Shown: one piece after another, positions 1 through 5,807 of the stretch
Numbering within the stretch: position 1 is the stretch's first letter
Layout of the letters: each line of letters starts with the position of its first letter
From: Piscirickettsiaceae bacterium
Lineage (GTDB): Bacteria; Pseudomonadota; Gammaproteobacteria; Nitrosococcales; Methylophagaceae
Direction: 5' to 3'
DNA length: 7,160 bases
Assembly: GCA_030627065.1 (NCBI GenBank)
Contig: DAOUSV010000070.1
Location: 1 to 7,160 of the forward strand
Translations under genes and position numbers: made by a program
Notes under the pieces: generated by a model
Databases searched by the model: none
What the model was told of the DNA's origin: nothing
Seen by the model: the letters and a program-made list of their open reading frames with translations, nothing else

Positions 1-72
1 CACCGCCTCTACGCTATTAGAAATATTAATGGGTTGAGATCGCTAAAATTACTTTTCTATGTCACCGTTATT

Positions 73-129
73 CCAAGTTGTTATAAGTACTGATAGTCAG
101 TCTAGCTTACCTATCAGCACTTAGCTTGG
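73..129. repeat. Imperfect inverted repeat (long hairpin) at the left edge
   Basis: The arms TAAGTACTGATAG (84-96) and CTATCAGCACTTA (111-123) pair over 13 positions with one A/C mismatch. After an asymmetric internal loop, CCAAG (73-77) pairs with CTTGG (125-129). The terminal loop is 14 nt. No run of T follows on either strand, so it is not a textbook terminator. It lies just downstream of the stop codon of the minus-strand gene that ends at 171, so it could be a 3' mRNA-end structure or a protein binding site. Function unknown. Confidence 0.5.
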
Positions 130-134
130 TTAAA

Positions 135-160
135 GCTTTCTTTTACTCATTTAAGAAAGC
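135..160 (-). terminator. Weak candidate terminator after the truncated primase paralogue
   Basis: GCTTTCTT (135-142) and AAGAAAGC (153-160) form a perfect 8-bp stem with a 10-nt loop. Read on the minus strand it begins 10 bases after the stop codon (171-173) and is followed by only TTTAACC. The position suits a terminator, but the stem is AT-rich and the T run is short, so termination would be inefficient. Confidence 0.3.
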
Positions 161-170
161 CATCATCACA

Positions 171-1493
171 CTATTCTTCTAAAGAACACTCATTATCCCC
201 ATCACACTCAAACTCTCTTCGATAATCAAAAAATACAGGCTCACTCATTAAGAAGTATTCGCACCCTCCATTCGCCATCGACTCAATATAAGGCTTTTCT
301 TTTCCATGGAAAATTGCGCATTGTTTACCATTAAAGTGGATACTACCTTCAATAGGATCTGCCAAAGTACACCCGTCAAAGGATTCTGGATTTTTAACGA
401 CATCCGCAACAGTAACATTCCTGCCATCGCTGAAATGAAGGACAAATGCAGAGTGGAGTTCCGCACTATTTTCATTTAATTTGTAAGCGTCATCTTCGCG
501 GTCAAACTGGAACTTCAGTATATTTAACTCAGTCTCTGTGGGTTTAAAGGTCGAATGTTCATTCTCTAATTGCCTTACTCTAACCGCTCTAAATTCTTCA
601 TGTTTACCCTTTGTAAAGAAATACTCAGCTCGTTTTGAGTCCCACCTTAATTTCTTCTTACTTGCTTCCACACGACTCTTATAGTAACTCTCTTCTTCTT
701 CAGTCAATTGCATGTAATGAGCACAATTTACAGCCCTTTCAAATCCATGCCAAGTGACCTCTGAATGACTCACCTCAATACCAGCACCTACTTGAGGCGT
801 CCCGCAAACGTCTAACTGGTGTGGTGATTTCATTACACGATCTATATCTGAACGCTCTAAATAATCACCATTTCTAGCTACCTTTACATAACCCAGCTTA
901 CTTTCGACGAAGTCAATAATCCATAATTTTTTATGAATAGTCTCGATGAAATCAGGTATTTCATCCGGCGTATCCGTTAAAATATAAAACTGATAAGACC
1001 TTTTTCCTAATGATTTTATTCTTGAAGAACTAGAGCCTCGACTAAAGCAAGCAATTCCCTCAAAGCCAGGAATAAGTACGCATAAAATGGCATGTAACCT
1101 TGCTGGGCACATGAAGTTTCTGCCTCTTCCCGGCTCACCAACCTTTAAAATGATCACTCCATTACCTGCATTGGCTTCGTATTTAATATCCTTTTTTGAG
1201 CATGAATCCATTGAGTCATTAATGCCTTCTTGCGTAGTAGTTACACAAGTTACACCTGACATTTGATCCTGTAATTGTATTGGCATCACACCAGCCATAA
1301 TGGCTTCATTTGGCCCCATTTCATCTAACAGCTTAGGTAAGTCATAAAACTCAATGCTTTGATGGTACGCTGTCCCTTTTTTGAAATAATCCGGCGCTTC
1401 AATTTTTATTTCATTCCCTTCCCGCGTAAAGGACTTTGTTAACGGTGTATTTGATTTTAAGTACGTAAATTCAACGGTATTATCATTTCTCAT
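171..1493 (-). CDS. Truncated, catalytically degraded AEP-primase paralogue (440 aa)
   Basis: This protein matches the primase half of the large protein encoded at 1824-5183. A hand count over the first 60 aligned residues gives 38 identities. Shared blocks are TKSF (19-22), KGTAYHQ (39-45), FSRGSSSSRIK (150-160), YLERS.ID (211-218), SPHQLD (223-228), LHFSDGR (352-358), DP (379-380) and the SMA-N-GG block (405-410). Homology ends near residue 415, and an acidic tail finishes the protein. The metal-binding D-x-D of AEP primases, ILDIDEP in the sister protein, is ILKVGEP here (Lys117, Gly119). The nearby GYRFY is SYQFY (Gln168) and the AHGG motif is ANGG. The third acidic position (Asp218) remains. 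No helicase domain is present. The start is well supported: AGGAAG lies 7 nt upstream of the ATG. Primer synthesis by this protein is unlikely. It could bind DNA or partner the intact protein as a regulator, or it could be an early pseudogene whose frame has not yet broken. Confidence 0.85.
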   Translation of the reverse strand: MRNDNTVEFTYLKSNTPLTKSFTREGNEIKIEAPDYFKKGTAYHQSIEFYDLPKLLDEMGPNEAIMAGVMPIQLQDQMSGVTCVTTTQEGINDSMDSCSKKDIKYEANAGNGVIILKVGEPGRGRNFMCPARLHAILCVLIPGFEGIACFSRGSSSSRIKSLGKRSYQFYILTDTPDEIPDFIETIHKKLWIIDFVESKLGYVKVARNGDYLERSDIDRVMKSPHQLDVCGTPQVGAGIEVSHSEVTWHGFERAVNCAHYMQLTEEEESYYKSRVEASKKKLRWDSKRAEYFFTKGKHEEFRAVRVRQLENEHSTFKPTETELNILKFQFDREDDAYKLNENSAELHSAFVLHFSDGRNVTVADVVKNPESFDGCTLADPIEGSIHFNGKQCAIFHGKEKPYIESMANGGCEYFLMSEPVFFDYRREFECDGDNECSLEE

Positions 1494-1542
1494 AGCTATG
1501 CTTCCTAAAGTTTAGTTGGGTAATAGTAGAAATCAAACGGCC

Positions 1543-1673
1543 ATGAGCAACGCACGGCTGTAATGCCTGATGCTTTGATAAAGCATACGTATAAGCCACG
1601 ACACCACTATGGCCTCAGTCACTTAAAGTACCTTCTAACACACGGACATTAGTAGTTAACGTTGTATGCTCAT
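1543..1673. repeat. Decayed long inverted repeat, counterpart of 5227-5374
   Basis: The left arm begins ATGAGCAACG at 1543 and reaches TAATG at 1565. The right arm runs from CATTAG (1647) to GCTCAT (1668-1673). The arms still pair at ATGAGC/GCTCAT and at the CATTA ends, but the middle has drifted and the right arm has extra bases. The intact copy has ATGGGC/GCCCAT at the outer ends, so both arms here carry the matching change. Confidence 0.6.
1570..1586. repeat. Short perfect hairpin inside the decayed repeat
   Basis: ATGCTTT (1570-1576) and AAAGCAT (1580-1586) form a 7-bp stem with a 3-nt loop, next to the left arm of the decayed repeat. There is no equivalent at this position in the intact copy. 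It could be a small operator or chance. No T run follows on either strand. Confidence 0.3.
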
Positions 1674-1696
1674 TATTCATTTGTCTTTCCACACCT

Positions 1697-1728
1697 AAGA
1701 TAGGAACCGTGCATTAATAAAAATTAAT
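1697..1728 (-). promoter_or_regulatory. Candidate promoter or conserved AT element upstream of the truncated paralogue
   Basis: On the minus strand TATCTT (complement of 1697-1702) follows the conserved element ATTAATTTTTATTAAT (complement of 1713-1728). The same arrangement occurs at 5397-5429, where the hexamer is TATATT. Conservation between otherwise diverged copies suggests a functional element. The -35 match is poor (T-rich only), so it could equally be an AT-rich unwinding element or a protein site. Confidence 0.3.
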
Positions 1729-1767
1729 CAATCTGAAATCAACACCCCCGAACTAAGCAAGTTGTTT

Positions 1768-1807
1768 TAATCACCGATAGGGGACCTAGGCCTCCTATCG
1801 GTGATTA
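1768..1807. repeat. Strong hairpin just after the primase-helicase stop codon
   Basis: TAATCACCGATAGG (1768-1781) and CCTATCGGTGATTA (1794-1807) pair perfectly over 14 bp with a 12-nt loop that holds the self-complementary CCTAGG and AGGCCT. An outer AACACC (1741-1746) / GGTGTT (1810-1815) pair could extend it. It begins 16 bases downstream of the minus-strand stop codon (1824-1826), as a terminator would. On the minus strand, however, it is followed by AAAACAAC rather than a T run. It may stabilise the mRNA 3' end, terminate weakly, or bind a protein. Confidence 0.6.
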
Positions 1808-1823
1808 GCGGTGTTACGGTTAA

Positions 1824-4800
1824 TTATGCTTTACAGATCGCGTTAAATTTATCGCCATACTTGTCTTCCGCCCATTTAAGTACCTCATTATCGGTATGCC
1901 TCGCAGCGTCATAAATAACTGACGTCGTCGTGTTACCTATTTTTAGGCGTGTATGTCCTAGCTGTTCAAATACCTGCGCCCCCTTGATCTTTTTTCCTCC
2001 TGCCTCAGCTTTAGCTATTATTCCAGCTTCATATTCACCCATAGGTAACTGTAGGATTTTAGTTTTTAGTTTTAGTGCCTCTTTCCACTGATCCTTAGTA
2101 AGCTCAGGGTTTGACTCGGATAAGCACCGAGGTGACTTAATTAAAATCCCATCGTTCTCCTCAAACACTCCTATAATGCTTTGCGCAGCCTCTTTGGGTG
2201 CTAACTCCGCCCACGACAGGGTACGATCTACATTAACGTCGATTGGCAACGCATCTAAAACTAAAATACGTTTCTGAGTATCGGACCAAACATCACGCAC
2301 TCTAGCAATCGCTTGTACTGTCTCAGATTCCCTAAATTGTGCCATAACTCGGTTTAAATTTTCATTGTCAAAGTACCTCCCTCTCCCCTTACCTACTCCG
2401 CGATAACAGGCTGGCTGACTCTCAAAGTTGTCAATTTTAGATACATCGACATAGCTAAGGTTGGTGTCACCTCGTAAGCGTTTACCAAATAAACTAATCG
2501 CCATGATAACGATTGAATCTGAAGGCGGTTGATTTCTACCAAAAATAATAGCATCGTGTTGTTTATAGCAATCCAGTCCACGTATTGCGCCAAAATGCTC
2601 TACATCAATATGCGCTGAAAGGCGCTTCATAAACGCTTTATTCTTATGTAGCTCTAAATAGGTCACTAAAAGCGTCCTGACGCCGTAAACGGCTGCATTG
2701 GTATTCGCTGTTCGGTTAATAATATCAACCGACCATTTTTGGGTTGAGTTATCCAGACCGCTTACACTTTTCTTCCCTAGAGTCCTGGTATTACATTGTG
2801 TGACGTGTAGGTTGCGTTGCGCATCGACACGAATAAAATTAATGTCATCGCCTAGCAACGCTTTAGCAACTTCTTCATCGGCATCCCCATCAATGCAAAT
2901 AATAGGAACTGCCTCATTTATCGAATTAATAAAGTCTGTATAACGATTAGTAAAAACGCCTTCTATCAAACAAACAGGATAATGTAGGGTGAGCTCATTC
3001 TTGATAACTGAAATATTTCGCTCTCTACTACCGAAAATACTAGGTTTAATAAGGATCAATAAGGTATAGATTAATTGCTGACTTCGTTTATTAATCATCT
3101 TAAGATTACATACTTTCTCTAATTTCTTCTCCGTTCTATCCAGCGGATTAATTTCATTTTTAGTTTCAATATCAGTACAATTTCTCAAGTATTGCTGCAG
3201 CTTATTAACTGTATCTGAGCCACCAAAATGTTGAATTAATGCGGGGATAACTTGATTTTGAGAATGACTGAGTGACTGCAGAAGCGCCTTAAAGTCACTC
3301 ACCTCTGCAGGCGATAAAATCCCCTCTAAGTCATCGGACTGGAAGCTTTCGTGTGATGTAACGGTTGAAAAGTAACGTTCGTCAATAACGACTAAATCAG
3401 GCCTTTGTTCTTTATCCATCAAATTAAATCTGAGGTAACTATGCGGCAAGATAAGTACATCTACTTTTCGACTAAACTGCTGCATATAGGGGCATTCTTC
3501 AAAGAACTCACACCGCTGACCTTCACCATCATCACAGAATGATTTCATAATATAAGAGCAGTCACTCTTGTCAATCACATCAAATTGAGCGCAGTTATCC
3601 ATACCCCGTCCTTTCTGAATCCCTATGGATAAGCTGCTGTAACGCTTCTCCATATTATTCAAAATATCTTCAGCAACTTTATGGTTTTGTACATAAAGGT
3701 GAATCAAATACTGCTTTCCTTCTTGTTTTTTTTGTTCCGCCACTGAGAATATTGAATCTGTTTTACCGAGTCCCATCGTGCCTCGTATAACTGTATTGAC
3801 TGGGCGTAAAGCAAGATTGCTCACTCCATTGACTTGATTAAAAGCGTCTTCAATAGAGTCACGTAGGCGCTTCTTAGCCTCTTCATTGGCTAATACCGGT
3901 AAGTCTGAAAATGCTGGTCTAATCAAGGTTAAAAAGTATTTGCATCCACCATGCGCCATCGAATGAATATAAAGCGTGCCTTTCCCTCTGTTTCCATTGC
4001 TATAGAAGATTGCGCATTGCGTGCCACTTGAGTAGTTAACGCCTTCAACAGGATCCGCTAAAGCACAGTCATCAAAGGCTTCTGGGTCTTTAATGACATC
4101 GGCAACAGTCACGCTTCTGCCATCGTTAAAATGAAGAACGAATGCAGGGTGAAGCTCCCCTCTCTTTTGGTTAAATGAACTCAAGTTACATTCATTGTCA
4201 AACTGGTTATCCAGTTCGCTTAACAGCTGATCCGTGACTTTAAAATCCAAATTCGCATCCGCTAATTTCTTTAATTCAACGGTTTTAAACTCATCACGTT
4301 TACTCTTTTCAAATAAATGCCTAACCCTCTCAGACTCACGTTTCAAGCGTTTCTTACTCGCTTGCACTCGGTTCTTATAAATTCTCTTTTCTTCTTCAGT
4401 TAAGGGGGCTAATTCTCTGCAATCAAACGCTCTTTCAGTGCCATACCAGGTAACGTCTGGGTTGTTTACCTCAATACCAGCACTCACATGAGGCTTTCCA
4501 CAAAAATCTAACTGGTGTGGTGATCTCATGGAAAGGTCGATAACTGATCGTTCTAAATAATTACCATTTTTAGCAAGCGCTATATAACCCAGCTCATTTT
4601 CTGCTAAGTCAATATCCCATAATTTCTGATGAAGGGTGTCCATAAACTGCGCAATACCAGAAGGCGTATTGGTTAATATATAAAATCGATAACCACTTTT
4701 ACCCAATGCTTTTATTCTCGATGAGCTAGAGCCTCGGCTAAAGCAAGCAACCTGATCGAAGCCAGGAATAAGGACGCATAAAATGTCATATAACTGCCTC

Positions 4801-5183
4801 GGTGGAATAATTATCCGTCCACCGGGTGGCTCGTCAATATCTAAGATAACCAGTCCATTACCTGAATTATTTTCATGGTTAATATAAACTTTTGAGCGTG
4901 AAATCATTGATTCCTTCACGGCTTTCACTCTGACACAGGCCACTCCATCCACTTGAGATTGCAATGATTTTGGTATCACACCTGATGTAATAGCCTCAGT
5001 AGAGCCCATTTCAGCTAACCGTTCAGGTAACTTAGCAAACTCAAGCCGTTGATGATATGCAGTTCCCTTTGAGTAATGGGCAGCAACCTCAGTTTTTATT
5101 TCATTATCTTCTAACTTAAAAGACTTCGTTAACAGTGTATTTGATCTCAAGTAAGTGAAATCAACGGTATTATTATTTATCAT
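1824..5183 (-). CDS. AEP-type primase fused to SF2-like helicase, probable replication protein (about 1119 aa)
   Basis: Residues 1-260 resemble the AEP primase-polymerase module found in plasmid and island replication proteins. They contain D-x-D (Asp115, Asp117 in ILDIDEP), a FSRGSSSSRI block (148-157), GYRFY near 164-168, and the later acidic residue Asp216 in ERSVID, followed by SPHQLDF. Residues 345-415 carry an FVLHFNDGR stretch, a DP pair (377-378) and SMAHGG (408-413), a linker I associate with this family. The helicase follows: Walker A GTMGLGKT (468-475), five cysteines (531, 542, 550, 558, 564), Walker B VVIDE (598-602), an RGLD...FGRNQPP region (868-887) and a motif-VI-like QAIARVR (957-963). 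The Lys-rich C-terminus is not recognised. Expected role is priming and unwinding at the element's own origin. The gene diverges from the radC-like cluster across a candidate origin. An in-frame ATG at 5195 would add four residues, but the start at 5183 matches the paralogue's start. Domain calls are from motifs only. Confidence 0.85.
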   Translation of the reverse strand: MINNNTVDFTYLRSNTLLTKSFKLEDNEIKTEVAAHYSKGTAYHQRLEFAKLPERLAEMGSTEAITSGVIPKSLQSQVDGVACVRVKAVKESMISRSKVYINHENNSGNGLVILDIDEPPGGRIIIPPRQLYDILCVLIPGFDQVACFSRGSSSSRIKALGKSGYRFYILTNTPSGIAQFMDTLHQKLWDIDLAENELGYIALAKNGNYLERSVIDLSMRSPHQLDFCGKPHVSAGIEVNNPDVTWYGTERAFDCRELAPLTEEEKRIYKNRVQASKKRLKRESERVRHLFEKSKRDEFKTVELKKLADANLDFKVTDQLLSELDNQFDNECNLSSFNQKRGELHPAFVLHFNDGRSVTVADVIKDPEAFDDCALADPVEGVNYSSGTQCAIFYSNGNRGKGTLYIHSMAHGGCKYFLTLIRPAFSDLPVLANEEAKKRLRDSIEDAFNQVNGVSNLALRPVNTVIRGTMGLGKTDSIFSVAEQKKQEGKQYLIHLYVQNHKVAEDILNNMEKRYSSLSIGIQKGRGMDNCAQFDVIDKSDCSYIMKSFCDDGEGQRCEFFEECPYMQQFSRKVDVLILPHSYLRFNLMDKEQRPDLVVIDERYFSTVTSHESFQSDDLEGILSPAEVSDFKALLQSLSHSQNQVIPALIQHFGGSDTVNKLQQYLRNCTDIETKNEINPLDRTEKKLEKVCNLKMINKRSQQLIYTLLILIKPSIFGSRERNISVIKNELTLHYPVCLIEGVFTNRYTDFINSINEAVPIICIDGDADEEVAKALLGDDINFIRVDAQRNLHVTQCNTRTLGKKSVSGLDNSTQKWSVDIINRTANTNAAVYGVRTLLVTYLELHKNKAFMKRLSAHIDVEHFGAIRGLDCYKQHDAIIFGRNQPPSDSIVIMAISLFGKRLRGDTNLSYVDVSKIDNFESQPACYRGVGKGRGRYFDNENLNRVMAQFRESETVQAIARVRDVWSDTQKRILVLDALPIDVNVDRTLSWAELAPKEAAQSIIGVFEENDGILIKSPRCLSESNPELTKDQWKEALKLKTKILQLPMGEYEAGIIAKAEAGGKKIKGAQVFEQLGHTRLKIGNTTTSVIYDAARHTDNEVLKWAEDKYGDKFNAICKA

Positions 5184-5195
5184 TATTCTTCCCAT
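5181..5195 (-). promoter_or_regulatory. Ribosome binding site that decides the start of the primase-helicase
   Basis: On the minus strand GGGAAG (complement of 5188-5193) precedes the ATG at 5183 by 4 nt. It aligns with AGGAAG before the paralogue's start (complement of 1501-1506, 7 nt spacing). The upstream ATG (5193-5195) overlaps this purine run and has no Shine-Dalgarno sequence of its own. The protein alignment also begins at the 5183 methionine (M-x-N-x-NTV in both). The 4-nt spacing is somewhat short. Confidence 0.6.
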
Positions 5196-5250
5196 AATTA
5201 GTTACGTTATGGTAGAAATTTGGCTTATGGGCAACGTTTCACTGCTAATG

Positions 5251-5272
5251 TGTGATGTTGTGATGTTGTGAT
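5251..5272. repeat. Tandem TGTGATGT repeat, iteron-like
   Basis: TGTGATGT occurs at 5251-5258 and 5259-5266, and a third partial copy, TGTGAT, is at 5267-5272. The array begins within the end of the left 26-bp arm. It is too short to call a true iteron array but sits where one would be expected. The decayed copy near 1566 does not keep it. Confidence 0.6.
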
Positions 5273-5275
5273 CGA

Positions 5276-5314
5276 GGGGTAAACACCATATAAGATATAT
5301 ATACACTTTACCCC
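5276..5314. repeat. Inner inverted repeat around the AT-rich core; possible repressor site
   Basis: GGGGTAAA (5276-5283) and TTTACCCC (5307-5314) are perfect inverted 8-mers separated by 23 AT-rich bases that include ATATATATA. They bracket the -10 element of the minus-strand promoter. One half-site lies in the -35/-10 spacer and the other near the expected transcription start, a typical place for a repressor to act. Confidence 0.55.
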
Positions 5315-5324
5315 CTTGTATCAA
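5296..5324 (-). promoter_or_regulatory. Candidate sigma70 promoter for the primase-helicase gene
   Basis: On the minus strand TTGATA (complement of 5319-5324; consensus TTGACA) is followed after 17 bp by TATATA (complement of 5296-5301). Transcription would start near 5289 and give a leader of roughly 105 nt containing the TGTGAT repeats and the left 26-bp arm. The promoter is nested in both inverted repeats, which suggests autoregulation by a protein bound there. The AT-run could also serve as an unwinding element. Confidence 0.5.
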
Positions 5325-5396
5325 TAACTTAACTATCCCTAACTCTCCCACATTAGCAGTGAAACGTTGCCCATTATCCATTTTATTTCTACACGT

Positions 5397-5429
5397 AATA
5401 TAGGGATTGCTGTATTAATAAAAATTAAT
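5397..5429 (-). promoter_or_regulatory. Second conserved upstream element, possible distal promoter
   Basis: On the minus strand TATATT (complement of 5397-5402) lies 11 bases after ATTAATTTTTATTAAT (complement of 5414-5429). The arrangement is shared with 1697-1728. If it is a promoter, its transcript would carry the whole 26-bp inverted repeat as a long leader hairpin. The -35 is only a T-rich hexamer, so this is weaker than the promoter at 5296-5324. Confidence 0.3.
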
Positions 5430-5629
5430 AAAACCGATAGAAACGACTTAACCATGTCATACCTAATACCAAGCACCTATACCACTGCCATTCATTCTGC
5501 ATAGGCCTTTAAAAGGGTTTTTATAGGATAATATAGGTCTGTACTTTCCTTGATTTATACACCTGACTTGTCATAAAAAGTACAAAACAGATAAGGCTGA
5601 ATGATTATTTTTTATAAGCGACAGGTATG
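5430..5629. other. Non-coding stretch with no recognised element
   Basis: This AT-rich DNA lies between the replication control region and the radC-like promoter. I find no credible coding frame, strong hairpin or repeat. TATAGG occurs at 5522-5527 and 5532-5537, the second within AATATAGG (5530-5537), which is also seen at 5397-5404. These are probably chance in AT-rich sequence. Confidence 0.4.
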
Positions 5630-5658
5630 TTGACACAGAGGGCGATTCAAAAATATTT
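5630..5658 (+). promoter_or_regulatory. Candidate sigma70 promoter for the radC-like cluster
   Basis: A perfect TTGACA (5630-5635) is followed after 16-17 bp by AATATT (5652-5657) or ATATTT (5653-5658). The -35 is ideal and the -10 mediocre. The start site would be near 5665, leaving a leader of about 140 nt that contains the terminator-like hairpin at 5740-5776. Confidence 0.5.
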
Positions 5659-5739
5659 CATATACATATTACCTACATGACGTAAGTAGTTTATGTGCTA
5701 ATCCTTGTTGTTTTAGCCATCACTATTAAGTCACTTATC

Positions 5740-5776
5740 AAGCCTCAGCTTCCTCATCGGTTGCTGGGGCTTTTTT
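5740..5776 (+). terminator. Rho-independent terminator in the leader of the radC-like gene (possible attenuator)
   Basis: AAGCCTCAGC (5740-5749) pairs with GCTGGGGCTT (5763-5772) over 10 bp with one G-U pair and a 13-nt loop, followed by TTTTTT (5771-5776, overlapping the stem end). It ends about 30 bases before the start codon at 5808 and lies downstream of the only good promoter seen. It therefore either attenuates the cluster or ends an upstream transcript, in which case another promoter is needed. Confidence 0.75.
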
Positions 5777-5807
5777 ATGTCTTGAAATAATAGAAAAGGA
5801 AATAATC

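Larger units (their letters stand above)
1494..1740. other. Decayed duplicate of the control region of the primase-helicase gene
   Basis: This non-coding stretch aligns with 5184-5430, the DNA upstream of the intact gene. Shared landmarks in the same order are GTAGAAAT or a near match just upstream of the start codon, an ATGRGCAACG left arm, a CATTAG...AACGTTG right arm followed by a CATTATYCATTT block, an ACACSTAAKATAGG block, and an identical 16-bp ATTAATAAAAATTAAT (1713-1728 versus 5414-5429). The middle of the region, which holds the promoter and AT-rich core in the intact copy, is not recognisable. Similarity fades after about 1730. Confidence 0.75.
5227..5374. repeat. Perfect 26-bp inverted repeat flanking a 96-bp core; candidate replication origin or operator
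   Basis: The left arm (5227-5252) starts ATGGGCAACGTTTCACTG and ends AATGTG. The right arm (5349-5374) is its exact reverse complement. The 96-bp spacer holds tandem TGTGATGT repeats, an inner GGGGTAAA/TTTACCCC pair, an AT-rich stretch and a promoter facing the primase-helicase gene. Arms plus AT-rich core directly upstream of a replication gene fit an origin with initiator sites, or an autoregulatory operator; in plasmids the two are often the same DNA. The repeat itself is certain; its function is inferred. Confidence 0.9.

Noticed and set aside
73..129. Integron attC or another recombination site
   Set aside because: The hairpin resembles attC in size only. The RYYYAAC/GTTRRRY core pairs are not present and no integron cassette structure surrounds it.
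248..475. Open frame of 75 codons on the opposite side of the truncated primase gene
   Set aside because: It lies wholly within the primase paralogue, its protein shows no motif, and the overlapping frame is clearly the conserved one.
2393..2943. Two short open frames overlapping the helicase half of the large gene
   Set aside because: Both lie inside the primase-helicase gene, lack good ribosome binding sites and show no recognisable protein features.
5251..5272. CRISPR array
   Set aside because: The repeats are 8 bases long, contiguous and without spacers.
5227..5374. Insertion sequence or MITE ends
   Set aside because: The perfect arms could be terminal inverted repeats, but no flanking target duplication is visible. 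The same structure, decayed, recurs upstream of the paralogue as part of the module, which favours a control or origin element.
5454..5504. Small open frame of 16 codons on the plus strand in the control region
   Set aside because: It has no ribosome binding site and is too short to support as a gene.
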